From DASXAI01 sp963728985 (GTDB lineage: Bacteria; Actinomycetota; Acidimicrobiia; Acidimicrobiales; Ilumatobacteraceae): a stretch of 64,000 nucleotides of DNA. The notes below the pieces were generated by a model that ran no database searches, had not been told where the DNA came from, and was given only the letters and a program-made list of their open reading frames with translations. Below are positions 44,001 to 53,286 of this stretch, piece after piece. Every line of letters begins with the position of its first letter. The first letter of the stretch is position 1. Location of the stretch: NCBI GenBank assembly GCA_963728985.1, contig CAVSME010000005.1, positions 186,001 to 250,000 of the forward strand, in the 5' to 3' direction. Both the position numbers and the translations under genes were made by a program.

Positions 44001-44574
44001 CCCACGAACGCTCCCGGAACGGCGTGGCGCGGACCTGCTCCTCCAGCTCACCGACGAGCTCGGCGTGGCGACCCAAGCTCAGCTCGGCCTCGATCCGGCC
44101 CTCGATCGCCCGGCCATGCAGCTCATCGAGCCGCACGGTGCACGCCTGCAACGCACCCGCCGGGGCGCAGCCGCCGAACGGCTCACCCCGCCACAAGTCG
44201 AGCGCATCAACGAACGCGCGGCGAGCACCGCCAGGATCGCCGTCCCCGAGTGCGTCCGCGCCGGCGTTGACCAGGCGCTCGAAACGAACGAGGTCGGTCT
44301 CGGTCTCGAGACGCAACGCGTAGCCCCCACCAACAGTGCCGATGGCGCCCGCCGGCAAGGCGCTCCGCAGGCGCCACACGTAGGTTTGCAGAGTTTTGCG
44401 CGCCGTGTCCGGGGGTGGACCCTCCCACACCTCGTCGATGAGGCGATCCTGCGACACCGGCCCCACCGCCAGCGCCAACAGCGCCAACACCGTCCGCTCC
44501 TTCGGCCCACCCGGATCCACCGCTCCGCCGGCCGCGGCGACCTCGAGCGGTCCCAGGACCCGAACCTCAAGCAC
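41071..44574 (-). CDS. SARP - degenerate cyclase - STAND ATPase regulator, copy 2
   Basis: Same 1,167-residue layout and same missing cyclase residues as copy 1 (Gly285, Ser324, Asp386). The only difference I can see is in the winged helix region: copy 2 has a CGC (Arg) codon where copy 1 has TGC (Cys), from C44401 versus T38924. The site is just after the WEGPPPDTA segment. Start taken as GTG 44574 by homology. Both copies being intact argues that the duplication is recent. Confidence 0.88.
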   Translation of the reverse strand: MLEVRVLGPLEVAAAGGAVDPGGPKERTVLALLALAVGPVSQDRLIDEVWEGPPPDTARKTLQTYVWRLRSALPAGAIGTVGGGYALRLETETDLVRFERLVNAGADALGDGDPGGARRAFVDALDLWRGEPFGGCAPAGALQACTVRLDELHGRAIEGRIEAELSLGRHAELVGELEEQVRATPFRERSWEMLVLALYRCGRQADALGAYRRARHVLVEELGVEPGPALQELQQAILEQRPELVGSAVAPTGGPPLRSERSRRTGRIPGGGAPPSGTVTFLFTGMEGAARLAEERPGQLRAALERYGEIVRSEIDTRGGFVFSTAGDSFGVAFSRAGDAVEAAVGAQRRVLAEPWPPEMPVRVRMGVHTAEAHERDGNYVGPAVDRAARLMGAAVGGEVLVSEATRVVLADRIGDELVLQAIGEVEVRGVDEPMVLHRLTGEGLGLPAVGPGGQRRGNLPEPLSSFVGREMELAGLSEALDAGRLVTVVGAGGVGKTQLALRMARRLAEHVEGGVWLVELARITRGDQTPAAVSRVLGVTPSPGLSMTDTVVEWLRRRRAVLVLDNCEHVAAAAAALAERVLAEAPGIVVLATSREPLFAAGELVVPLPPLSLGDSTSVGEAFELFVTRAREADPGFDPGPSADTISALCARLDGLPLAIELAAARMRALSPQALLDRLDDRFRLLTGGRRLAVGRHQTLRAAIGWSYDLLGAEDRRVFDALCVFEGVFDLDDAIAVVTGDGLDEIDVIDHVSALVDRSLVEAVDGEFRYRILQTVKAFGRERLDVLGDADRVRGRHADRFAERAALGRRGCLSPAEGELYERTIIQAGDYHAAVLWALDAGRVDQAVAITTDLAAAGTVWLWTEPTGWLQDLLDAPDPPITPRWAELLGLAGFRVSNDLGDFGLLRELTARARAVDPGEPFALMFACHMAALRSPEVALALADQMSESARTRHESIITLVSGMYQTMLSLALGQPERARAAAANAADFAQTTGSAFARGLQAVMEGRIESAADPDRARRLFAEALRLSLTTRAPVVEVNARMDLAWALSDTDPAAAVAGIRDALGLITDLGQHAQSHRVGQYGAVLLAEHGHETDAATLVGKVGLTPLLPTETVRFADAERAIARATGTGRHDLNERGAHMTILEIVDLAYHQLSDLAVTLGTQS

Positions 44575-44797
44575 GACCGATGACCACGTCGTGCCTCGTC
44601 GCTGCGGGCCGGCCCACCCCCACATCATCGCGCCCAATCTCTGAACCGGTCTCCGCGACCGAACTGCGACCGGGCCCCGACCGACTCGTGCTCCCCTGGT
44701 GCCTGCCGAGACGACAACGAGACCGACCGAGCGACGAGCTGACCGACCTCCCCGTACGTCCCGGCGAACCCACCCGCCGTACGTATCGGAGGCCCCC

Positions 44798-45019
44798 ATG
44801 CTCAAACCCCTGCTCGTCAGTTCTCTACCCATCCTGCTCGCCGCCGCCACCACGGTCGCCTGCGCCCACGACTCCACACCCCAGAACGGCGAGACCAGCA
44901 CCCCGACCGCCTCACCCGCCGACCGCTGGGGAACGGTCATCGAAGCACCCCCCTGGGCCGAGGCCGTCACCGCGACAACGGTGAACCTCATTGAGCCTCC
45001 CCCCTTCGCCGAACCCTAA
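44798..45019 (+). CDS. small exported, possibly lipid-anchored protein, copy 2
   Basis: Identical 73-residue protein and upstream region to the one at 39321, again with GGAGG before the ATG and divergent from the regulator. See copy 1 for the signal-peptide description. Confidence 0.6.
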   Translation: MLKPLLVSSLPILLAAATTVACAHDSTPQNGETSTPTASPADRWGTVIEAPPWAEAVTATTVNLIEPPPFAEP

Positions 45020-45116
45020 ATGGCCCTCCACCGGCCAGGCCCGATGCCCATGGATGACCACCATCCGACCAGACAGCCCACCGCCAACGAGACGATCTAC
45101 TCCGCCGTCGTGCGGA

Positions 45117-45267
45117 AACGCTCTGCCGGATGGCGGTGGGCTGGTCGATCAGCGACCACCCGCTCGCCGAGCTCGTCGTCGACGCCCTTGCAGATGATCG
45201 ATCTGGTGGCGCGCCAGTCCCCCGCAGGACGCACGGCGGCGCACTCGAGGTGCTGTCGATCGTCCAT
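45117..45267 (+). pseudogene. IS3-family transposase relic, copy 2
   Basis: Same fragment and same frameshift as at 39640, so decay happened before the duplication. The surrounding 45020-45833 holds no other feature I can support. Confidence 0.55.
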
Positions 45268-45833
45268 CGCGAAGCGCACAACGCCGAGGACGGATCGGGC
45301 GGTGATTACGGATCGCGAGCGCGCCCGAATGCGCTCGCGATCGCGTGCGCCGCGTCAGGCAATGAGCTCTCAGTCGCACCAAACGCTCATGCCGAAACCC
45401 GCATCACGGCGCACCCGCAGCCGCTCCGATCGACACATCCCGTCGAGTCTGCGCCGCGTCGCGTGACGACGCTCCCGATAGATCGGGCGAAGCGCCTCGC
45501 CGCCAGCTCAGGGACGCTCGAAAGTGACAGCGCCCACATGCCCGGCCGGCGACAGCGTATCCGGCCGATGTGGCTTGATCGCCGCCTCTGGCACGATGCC
45601 GATCCCGCGTGGCGAAATGACGACCCGGCGGCGCGGCGATCGGCTCGTAGGCGTCCTCGAGAGTCGCCCCGACGGACGCCTCCAAAGGGCTCGACGGGTT
45701 GCCCTGACCGCCCGAACGGCGTGAACGAATGGTTGGTGCCGCGCAGAGAGAAATAATGACACCGCGCCTTCGCGGCCACCGCGACCTATGGGCCTGCAGG
45801 TCTCGCGTGTCGAATCACGACGGGTCTGGGCCG

Positions 45834-46928
45834 TCAAAGCTCAATCCCGAAATCGTCGCCCTCCAACTCGACCGCTTCGGCGGGCTGAAGATCGAGGCCG
45901 CGTTGGTGCAGCAGCTCGGTGAGGGGATCGAGGAGCCCACGCCATTGCGATTGCTCGATCTGTCCCGGGCTAAGTGACAGCACCGGGGCAGCCCGCGCGA
46001 CGTCAGTAAGAGTTGCGATGGCGTCGACCAGCTCGCGCGTGCGGACGGGCCGGCCGCTGGTCCATGCAATGCAGATGTCGGCGGCGTTGAGAAGTTCGTC
46101 GAGCTCACTGAGCTGCTGGCGGTCGAGGTCGTCGAGCCACACGGCCACAGCGGACGGGTGGGCGTAGTCGGTGAGGTTCCTCGCCTCGGCCTCGAGTGCG
46201 TCGAGCCGTTGCTTGACGTCGGCGGCGTTGGTGTGAATGTCAACGATGCGGGCTTGGGCGTCGGCGACTCGCTCGGTGGCGGCCTCCGCCCGTCGGGCGG
46301 TGGTGTGATGGTGCCCGAAGCCGGCCCGCCTGGCGTCGCGGTTGGCTGTCCACATGGCCGGCCGAAGCCGGGTGCGGAGGGTGTTTTCGATCTCCGCGAT
46401 CGTGTCGGCGTACGGCTGCCAGGCCGCCCGGGCGGCGGCGAGGGCCGGCTGGAGGTCGACGAGCTCCGCTGCGGCTTGGGCCCGCCGGTCGGCTCGGTCG
46501 GCGAGGTCGCTGACGAGGTCCTCGCGGCGCCGTTCGAGCTGGGCGTGCAACGGGTCGACCCAGTCGGCAATGCTCGACGCCGCCTGGGGTTGTCGGGGTT
46601 GAGCGGCCCGGGCTTGGCGGGCCAGGTCCCGCCGTTGCGTCACGGCGGGGATGTCGGCTCGGTCGTGGGCGAGCACCGCTTCGAGCACGTCGCGGGCTTC
46701 GGCGAGATCGGCAGTGTCAGTGATGACGTGGATGCGGTTCTCGTCGCGACCACGGGTCGCGCCGACGTAAAGCCCGCGGTGGGTCGTGGCCGTCGACACA
46801 AGCTCGATGGCGACGTCGACGGTGTCACCCTGGATGCCGTGCTCGGTGGCGGCGTACCCGAGCCGGACGTGCTGCTGGGCGTACTCGACTGGGAGCGTGG
46901 CGAGGCCGTGTCCGGTGCTGTGGGACAC
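45834..46928 (-). pseudogene. C-terminal part of a MobF/TraA-type relaxase-helicase
   Basis: 364 codons from a GTG at 46928, with homology reaching back to a stop at about 47005 (EPVRNRDLWDVVSTHADGS). The first 60 residues carry the last helicase motifs: GYAATEHGIQGDTVD and GLYVGATRGRDENRIHVIT. The remainder is a coiled-coil-like tail. A complete protein would be 1,000 or more residues with an N-terminal relaxase domain, and that is missing. It shows that the element was once conjugative or mobilisable. Confidence 0.8.
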
Positions 46929-47096
46929 GCTGAGCGACCCGTCGGCGTGCGTGGAGACGACGTCCCACAGGTCGCGGTTGCGGACCGGCTCGCCCGTCGA
47001 GGTTCAGCCCTCGGCGTCAGTGGGGAGCAGTCGGAGTAGTGCCCGTCCTCGCGCCGTGTCGGTGACGATCTCGGCACCGGCCGATGACGACCGGGG

Positions 47097-47303
47097 TCAC
47101 GAGGTTTCGTGCTCGGCCCGAAGCTCCTCGAGTACAGCGGCGGCACCAAGCGAATCGAGCGCGGGCTCAGGACCGCCAAGGAGCTCGTCGACGAGCAGGC
47201 GGAACGCGGCCGGCGAGCAGCCCTCGTCGGGGTTCACCAGCACGACGCTGGGGCCGTGTGACAGGTCGCCAGCGAGGTGGGCCATCTCCACAAGCGTACC
47301 CAC
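47097..47303 (-). CDS. small protein of unknown function
   Basis: 68 residues: MGTLVEMAHLAGDLSHGPSV, then NPDEGCSPAAFRLLVDEL and AAAVLEELRAEHETS. It reads like a genuine acidic helical protein but matches nothing I know. A short frame starting in its stop codon (GTGA at 47098) is cut after 27 codons. A former toxin-antitoxin pair is conceivable but unsupported. Confidence 0.35.
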   Translation of the reverse strand: MGTLVEMAHLAGDLSHGPSVVLVNPDEGCSPAAFRLLVDELLGGPEPALDSLGAAAVLEELRAEHETS

Positions 47304-47468
47304 GCCGACGCCGACCGATCACGTTGATTCGCGCTCCCTCTGGACGGAACGACACAGCCGGACACCAGATGGCACTGATGAAGGACATCGGCGGCCGCTG
47401 CCGCCCTTGTCGCCAATGAGAAGATGGTCGGGGGACAGCGTTCCGGCAACTGCCGAAAGGACATGAGC

Positions 47469-48611
47469 ATGAGTACCGCTGGGTCGATCACGCGGGCGTC
47501 GAACGGGACGTGGGCCTTCATCGTCGACGTGCCCGGGACCAACGGGAAGCGCCGCCAGTTGCGACGGCGAGGTTTCCTCACCAAGAAGGCCGCCCAGGCC
47601 GAGCTCACCGCCGTGCTGAACGACGTTCACCGAGGCGCCTACGTGCGGCCGTCCCGGATGACCCTCGGCATGTACCTGACCGAGCGCTGGCTGCCGGCGC
47701 GCCGTGTCGATCTCCGCGCCTCCACGGCGCTGGGCTACGAGAAGCTGATCGCCTCACGCATCGTTCCCATGCTCGGCGACGTGCCCCTCCATCGGCTGGA
47801 CGCTGCCTCGCTCGAAGCGTTCTACGGCAACCTCCTGAAGAGCGGCGGTCGGAACGGTGGCCCGCTCGCCGCCAAGACGGTGGCGAACACCGCCGGTCTG
47901 CTGTCGATCGCGCTCGCCGACGCCGTGCGGCTCAAGGTCATCCCGCACAATCCATCGGCGGACGCCCGACTCCCGCGACGTCCGCGGCGCGAGATGAGGG
48001 CGTGGACCGAGTCCGAAGCTGCGGCGTTTCTCGTGTCGGTGAGCTCGGATCGGCTGTTCCCGCTGTGGCGGCTCGCCCTCGCAACCGGTTTACGCACGGG
48101 TGAGCTGTGCGGGCTCCGCTGGAAGGACGTCGATCTCGCTGCCGGCACGATCTCGGTCGCGAGCACCCGTGTCGTCGCCGACGCCGTCGTGACCAGCGAG
48201 CCAAAGACGAAGGCCGGTACCCGGGTCGTCTCGCTCGACCGTGAGACGGCCGTTGCACTGTCGAGCTGGCGGCGCCGACAGGCGGAGGAGCGGTTGGCCA
48301 CTGGTGGGGGGTGGATCGATTCCGGTCTCGTCCTCGTGGACGAGACCGGAGTGCCGCCGCACCCCGAGACGATCACCCGCTGGTGGCGTGAGGCGGTCGC
48401 CCGCGCCGGACTCCCGCCGATCCGGCTGCACGACGCCCGGCACACCGCGGCGACGGTCATGCTGCGCGCCGGGGTCCCCGTGAAGGTCGTGTCGCAACGT
48501 CTCGGACATGCCGACGTGGCAGTGACGATGCGCGTGTACCAGCACGTCACGGCCCAGGACGATCGGGCCGCCGCAGACGCGCTCGGTCGTGCTCTCGCCG
48601 GCGAACCGTGA
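47469..48611 (+). CDS. int: tyrosine recombinase / integrase at ssrA
   Basis: 380 residues; ATG 47469 is chosen because AAAGG is 8 nt upstream (ATG 47463 is also possible). N-terminal AP2-like arm-binding domain (GSITRASNGTWAFIVDV), SAM-like core-binding domain (MTLGMYLTERWLPARR) and catalytic domain with Arg in ATGLRTGELCGLRW, HDARHTAATVML, LGHADVAVTMRVYQH (nucleophile Tyr). It ends 52 bp from the tmRNA 3' end, the standard position for an integrase using ssrA as target. Confidence 0.95.
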   Translation: MSTAGSITRASNGTWAFIVDVPGTNGKRRQLRRRGFLTKKAAQAELTAVLNDVHRGAYVRPSRMTLGMYLTERWLPARRVDLRASTALGYEKLIASRIVPMLGDVPLHRLDAASLEAFYGNLLKSGGRNGGPLAAKTVANTAGLLSIALADAVRLKVIPHNPSADARLPRRPRREMRAWTESEAAAFLVSVSSDRLFPLWRLALATGLRTGELCGLRWKDVDLAAGTISVASTRVVADAVVTSEPKTKAGTRVVSLDRETAVALSSWRRRQAEERLATGGGWIDSGLVLVDETGVPPHPETITRWWREAVARAGLPPIRLHDARHTAATVMLRAGVPVKVVSQRLGHADVAVTMRVYQHVTAQDDRAAADALGRALAGEP

Positions 48612-48663
48612 CCACCTCGTGACCAACCAGCGCCCAAAGTGGCGCTGAGCTGGGCAAATGGAG

Positions 48664-48686
48664 TGGAGCTGGGGGGAATCGAACCC
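48664..48686. repeat. candidate attachment site within the tmRNA 3' end
   Basis: TGGAGCTGGGGGGAATCGAA plus CCC, the acceptor and T-arm portion of ssrA. Matches 34376-34398 with one mismatch. The integrated DNA restores a working tmRNA end here, as usual. Confidence 0.7.
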
Positions 48687-49045
48687 CCGTCCATCAGGCG
48701 CAGACCGCCCGTGCTACGACCATTCCCGACGTCGGGCCTGACGGCGGCCCACGGGCGGGTCCACTGACGCCAGAGCGTCACCGCCGGGTCTTTCCCCGGG
48801 GCCAGCGGTCTTTCCCACCGTCAGCCGTGCTTTCCGGCTGCCATCCCCCGCTTCTGTTGCCGGGCTGCGGTGGAGCGGCCCCGTGCGGCCTTGCGGCTCA
48901 CGATTTCACTCATGTCACCTGAAGATCAGGCAGCGAGAGCGAATTCCTGCTTTTCGGCAGTTGTTTTTGTGCCCCGTTTTACGAGTCTGAGCAACTCGGG
49001 TCGCACGCTCGGCCTCCGAAACTGATGTCGAACCCGATCAGCCCC
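48664..49045 (-). ncRNA. ssrA: tmRNA
   Basis: A 382-nt transfer-messenger RNA. The 5' end GGGGCTGATCGGGTTCGAC pairs with the 3' CAGCTCC to make a 7-bp acceptor stem; the T-arm GGGGGTTCGATTCCCCC is perfect. The tag frame at 48926-48973 begins with a GGC resume codon and reads GTKTTAEKQEFALAA, then TGA. The ending ALAA is the protease signal. CCA does not directly follow the discriminator A (CTC instead), so it must be added after transcription. smpB follows downstream of its 5' end. Confidence 0.93.
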
Positions 49046-49086
49046 GTTGACGTTGCGAACGAGAAGCATACCGGCGCCGCCTCGAC

Positions 49087-49563
49087 CTACTCCATGCCTT
49101 TGCGCTGGCGGCCGAGGGAGCGGGCCGCCTCCATCTTGGCGTCGCGCTCGGCCATGGCTTGGCGGAAGTCCCCCTTGCGGCGGCCCTTGGCCAGGGCCAG
49201 CTCCACCTTGGCCCGCCCGTCCCTGAAGTAGATGGCCAGCGGCACCAGGGTGAGCCGCTCTTGGGCGACCCGAGCCTGCAGGTCGCGGATCTCGTCCTGG
49301 TGGAGGAGCAGCTTGCGGGCCCGGTCGGGCTCGTGGGCGCCGAACCCCTGGGCGAAGGCGTAGGGCGCGATGTGCACGCCCTCCAGCCACATCTCGCCGT
49401 CGCTGACCCGGGCGTACGCGTCGGCCAGCTGGATGTGACCCTCCCGCAGGCTCTTCACCTCGCTGCCGACCAGCACGAGGCCGGCCTCCACCGTCTCCAG
49501 CACGCTGAAGTCACGGCGGGCCTTGCGGTTCGAGGCGACCACCTTGTCGCCGGGGAGTGCCAT
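49087..49563 (-). CDS. smpB: SsrA-binding protein SmpB
   Basis: 158 residues, full length for the family. Signature segments are NRKARRDFSVLETVEAGLVL, GSEVKSLREGHIQLADAYA and the basic C-terminal tail AKGRRKGDFRQAMAERDAKM. It binds tmRNA and brings it to stalled ribosomes. Placed 41 bp upstream of ssrA on the same strand. Confidence 0.97.
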   Translation of the reverse strand: MALPGDKVVASNRKARRDFSVLETVEAGLVLVGSEVKSLREGHIQLADAYARVSDGEMWLEGVHIAPYAFAQGFGAHEPDRARKLLLHQDEIRDLQARVAQERLTLVPLAIYFRDGRAKVELALAKGRRKGDFRQAMAERDAKMEAARSLGRQRKGME

Positions 49564-49587
49564 AGGGCCCGGCAGGCTACCGGCCGC

Positions 49588-50559
49588 TCAACCGGCGGCC
49601 GCCTCGGCGAAGCTCGCCAGCTCCCGGTCGATGTCCGGCCCCGCCGGCTGGTAGACGACCTCGGTCACGCCCTGGTCGGCGAAGCGATCGAGGCGCTCAC
49701 GAACCTGCGCCGGCGTGAAGGCCACGGCGGCCAGCAGCTCGGGCCCGATGAAGGGGCGGTCGTGGTCGCTCACGCCGACGAGGTGGAGGTCGTGCACGGC
49801 GAGGTGGCGCGTGGTCGCCGGCACCTCCTCGATCATCGCCTTCCACTCGGCACCGCGAGGCACGCCGGCCAGCGCCGCCGGCGCCCACTCGTACATCGCG
49901 TGCAGCGACACCGCCGCGCTGTGGCCGGCCGCCGCCAGCACCCGCTCGGAGGTGGCGTCCTCGCCCTCGTCGAGCACGGTGCCGAACGTCAGCAGGGCCA
50001 CGTGGGAGAACTCGCCGGCCGCCGCCGAGGGCTGCCCGCCGAAGAAGACGCCGTCGCCCACCGCCTTGGCTGCCGCGATCCCCTTCGGGCCGGATGCCGC
50101 CACCAGGATCGGCACCTCGATCGGGCGGGTCGGCGCGAAGCCGACTGGGTGCATCATGCGGATCACCGAGCCGTCCCACGCCACCTCCTCGCCCCGCAGC
50201 AGGGCGCGCAGCGTCTCGATGTACGCGCTCACGTCCCGCCAGCGCTGGGGCTTCTGGCCGAGGCAGCGCGCGCCGGTGAACCCCGAGCCGACGGCCACCG
50301 TGACCCGGCCAGGTGCCAGGTCGACCAGGGTGGCGACGGCGGCAGCGTTGGCCATGACGTGGCGCAGGTTGGACACGAGCACGCCGGGCCCCAGGCCGAT
50401 CGACGAGGTGCGGGTGGCGGCCAGCGCCAGCGTGACCCAGACGTCGGCGTACAGGGCGGGCGAGTCGTAGCACCAGGCCCGGTGGTAGCCGAGCTCCTCG
50501 GCCCGGACGATGTGACCCGGTGTGTCCTTGGACGGGGCGAACGCGCACGACAGCTGCAT
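49588..50559 (-). CDS. LLM-class (F420/FMN-dependent) oxidoreductase
   Basis: A 323-residue luciferase-like TIM barrel: CAFAPSKDTPGHIVRAEELG, then GLGPGVLVSNLRHVMANAAA, VTVAVGSGFTGARCLGQKP, and VPILVAASGPKGIAAAKAVGD. Actinobacterial members mostly use F420. The substrate is unknown. It is divergent from the mec-like gene across 54 bp. Confidence 0.88.
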   Translation of the reverse strand: MQLSCAFAPSKDTPGHIVRAEELGYHRAWCYDSPALYADVWVTLALAATRTSSIGLGPGVLVSNLRHVMANAAAVATLVDLAPGRVTVAVGSGFTGARCLGQKPQRWRDVSAYIETLRALLRGEEVAWDGSVIRMMHPVGFAPTRPIEVPILVAASGPKGIAAAKAVGDGVFFGGQPSAAAGEFSHVALLTFGTVLDEGEDATSERVLAAAGHSAAVSLHAMYEWAPAALAGVPRGAEWKAMIEEVPATTRHLAVHDLHLVGVSDHDRPFIGPELLAAVAFTPAQVRERLDRFADQGVTEVVYQPAGPDIDRELASFAEAAAG

Positions 50560-50613
50560 GGACGCGCAGTCTTGCGCCTCGCTGCTGTCCCGGCGCCACT
50601 ACGGTGCTCGGCC

Positions 50614-51021
50614 GTGCTGGAGCTCACCGACGAGGTGTACGCGGCCATCGTCGGCCACAGCTACGACGGGCTCCCCATGGAGGCGTGCGGCCTGCTCGGA
50701 GGGGACGCGGCGGCCGCCAAGGCGTCGGTCTTCTACCCCTGCACGAACGTCGCCCGGTCGAGCCGCGTCTACACCGTCGATCCCAAGGAGCACCTGCGGG
50801 CCGACCGGGATGCCGAGGACCGTGGCCTCGAGATCATCGGGGTGGTGCACAGCCACACCCACACCGAGGCCTACCCCAGCCCCACCGACGTGGCCCAGGC
50901 ACCCGACCGGGCCTGGCACTACGTGATCGTCAGCCTGCGCCACGAAGCGCCCGTCCTGCGGAGCTACCGGATCGTCGACGGCGAGATCAGCGAGGAGTCG
51001 GTCGGCCGCCTCCCTCGGTAG
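50614..51021 (+). CDS. JAMM/M67 metallopeptidase (Mec-like)
   Basis: 135 residues from a GTG at 50614. JAMM motif HSHTHTEAYPSPTD supplies two His, Ser and Asp, with the catalytic Glu in MEACGLLGGD. In mycobacteria Mec cuts cysteine from the carrier protein CysO after CysM has loaded it. Here cysM follows after 40 bp, but there is no cysO between them. Confidence 0.9.
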   Translation: MLELTDEVYAAIVGHSYDGLPMEACGLLGGDAAAAKASVFYPCTNVARSSRVYTVDPKEHLRADRDAEDRGLEIIGVVHSHTHTEAYPSPTDVAQAPDRAWHYVIVSLRHEAPVLRSYRIVDGEISEESVGRLPR

Positions 51022-51061
51022 GATTCTTGACTGCCGGAGTCGGCTTTCGGAGGAGGCCCGG

Positions 51062-52013
<952 letters not shown>

Positions 52014-52022
52014 GGTTCGGCG

Positions 52023-52460
52023 GTGCCCGACACGCCGCCGCCGCTGCCGCCTGACCTCCCGCCCGATCTCCGCTCGTTCGTGGACTGTCGCCTCGATCGG
52101 GTCGATCTGCAGGGCGGCAAGGCGGCATGGATCCCGGTGCCGCCGGTGCTGAAGAACACGGTGGGCCGGTTCCTGAAGCCGTCGGCCACGATCACCCCCC
52201 TGCCTGCTGCCGGAACGGCGCGGCTGGCGGTGAAGTGGGCCATGGTCGGGCTCACGTTGGTCGGGTCCGTGGAGGACGGCCGCCTGGTCCTGCGCCCCGA
52301 AGGCCGCACCAGCGGGTTGCTCGATCAGGTGTACGCCGGGGTCGACGGCTGGGTCAGTTCGCTGAACGACTGGCTGGCGGCCAACGGGTACCGGCTGGCG
52401 CCCCTCGAGGTGGTGCCCGGGCGGATCGCGCTGCGCAAGGAGCGGGTGTCAGTAGCCTGA
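52023..52460 (+). CDS. conserved-looking protein of unknown function
   Basis: 145 residues from a GTG at 52023. Pro-rich start, then FLKPSATITPLPAAGTARLA, WAMVGLTLVGSVEDGRLVLR and LNDWLAANGYRLAPLEV. No membrane segment or catalytic motif. It lies 9 bp after cysM and 7 bp before murI, so belongs to this operon. The mycobacterial counterpart block has a rhomboid gene here, which this is not. Confidence 0.65.
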   Translation: MPDTPPPLPPDLPPDLRSFVDCRLDRVDLQGGKAAWIPVPPVLKNTVGRFLKPSATITPLPAAGTARLAVKWAMVGLTLVGSVEDGRLVLRPEGRTSGLLDQVYAGVDGWVSSLNDWLAANGYRLAPLEVVPGRIALRKERVSVA

Positions 52461-52467
52461 GCCGACG

Positions 52468-53286
52468 ATGGCGGATCGCCCCATCGGCATGTTCGACTCC
52501 GGGTTCGGCGGGCTCACCGTGGCGCGCGCCGTCATCGACCTCGTTCCCGGTGAGGACCTCGTCTACATCGGTGACACCGGTCGCTACCCGTACGGGCCGC
52601 GCCCCCACGAGGAGGTGCGGGCCTTCGCCCGCCAGATCGCCTGGCGGCTGGTGAAGGAGTACGACGTCAAGTTGCTCGTGGTGGCGTGCAACACCGCCGC
52701 CGCCTGTGGGCTGGACGACCTCGCCGCCGAGCTGCCCGTGCCCATCGTCGACGTCATCGCGCCGGGCGTCCGCTCGCTGGTCGCGGCGACGCGCAGCGGG
52801 CGGGTCGGCGTGATCGGCACGGTCGGCACGATCTCGTCGGGCGCCTACCAGCGTGCCGTCGCCGATGCCGGCGTGGGCGTCGAGCTGGCGTGCGCGGCGT
52901 GTCCGGGCTTCGTCGAGTTCGTCGAGCGAGGCGAGACGGCGGGGGACGAGGTGATGGTGCTGGCCGAGCGGCTGCTGGCGCCTGTGCGCGACGCCGGCGT
53001 CGACACGCTCCTGCTCGGCTGCACGCACTACCCGTACCTGGCCCGGGTGATCTCCGATGTCATGGGCCGGGACGTGGTGCTCGTCAGCTCGGCCGACGAG
53101 ACGGCGTTCGAGGTCGCCGCCCGCCTCGACGCCACCGGATTGCGAGGCGACAGCGGAGGACCGGGCACTCATCGCTGGTACTCCTCGGGCGATGTGGCAT
53201 GGTTCGCCGACCTCGGCCGGCGCCTCCTCGGTCCCGAGCTCGCCTCCGCCGAGCGCTGTGCCTTCGACGAACCGGAGATGCCATGA
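52468..53286 (+). CDS. murI: glutamate racemase
   Basis: 272 residues. [16 protein letters not shown] holds the first catalytic Asp region, [12 protein letters not shown] the first catalytic Cys and [10 protein letters not shown] the second. It makes D-glutamate for peptidoglycan. Overlaps rph by 4 nt. Confidence 0.96.
   Translation: MADRPIGMFDSGFGGLTVARAVIDLVPGEDLVYIGDTGRYPYGPRPHEEVRAFARQIAWRLVKEYDVKLLVVACNTAAACGLDDLAAELPVPIVDVIAPGVRSLVAATRSGRVGVIGTVGTISSGAYQRAVADAGVGVELACAACPGFVEFVERGETAGDEVMVLAERLLAPVRDAGVDTLLLGCTHYPYLARVISDVMGRDVVLVSSADETAFEVAARLDATGLRGDSGGPGTHRWYSSGDVAWFADLGRRLLGPELASAERCAFDEPEMP

Larger units (their letters stand above)
40934..46410. repeat. 5,477-bp tandem duplication, unit 2
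   Basis: Follows unit 1 without spacer. Beyond it the relaxase fragment continues into unique sequence, so unit 2 keeps the original right-hand context. The 9-mer CGTACGGCT occurs near the unit start (35467, 40944) and also exactly at the right edge (46409-46417), a possible microhomology for the duplication. Confidence 0.95.

Noticed and set aside
35594..44574. The duplicated STAND proteins as an antiphage (Avs-like) defence system
   Set aside because: They carry SARP DNA-binding and activation domains rather than an effector nuclease or membrane-pore domain; regulation is the simpler reading.
35457..46410. The duplication as a composite transposon
   Set aside because: No inverted repeats, target duplications or active transposase lie at the unit edges; the IS3 piece inside is a dead relic present in both copies.
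47097..47303. A toxin-antitoxin pair beside the integrase
   Set aside because: The small protein matches no antitoxin fold I can recognise and the following frame is only 27 codons.
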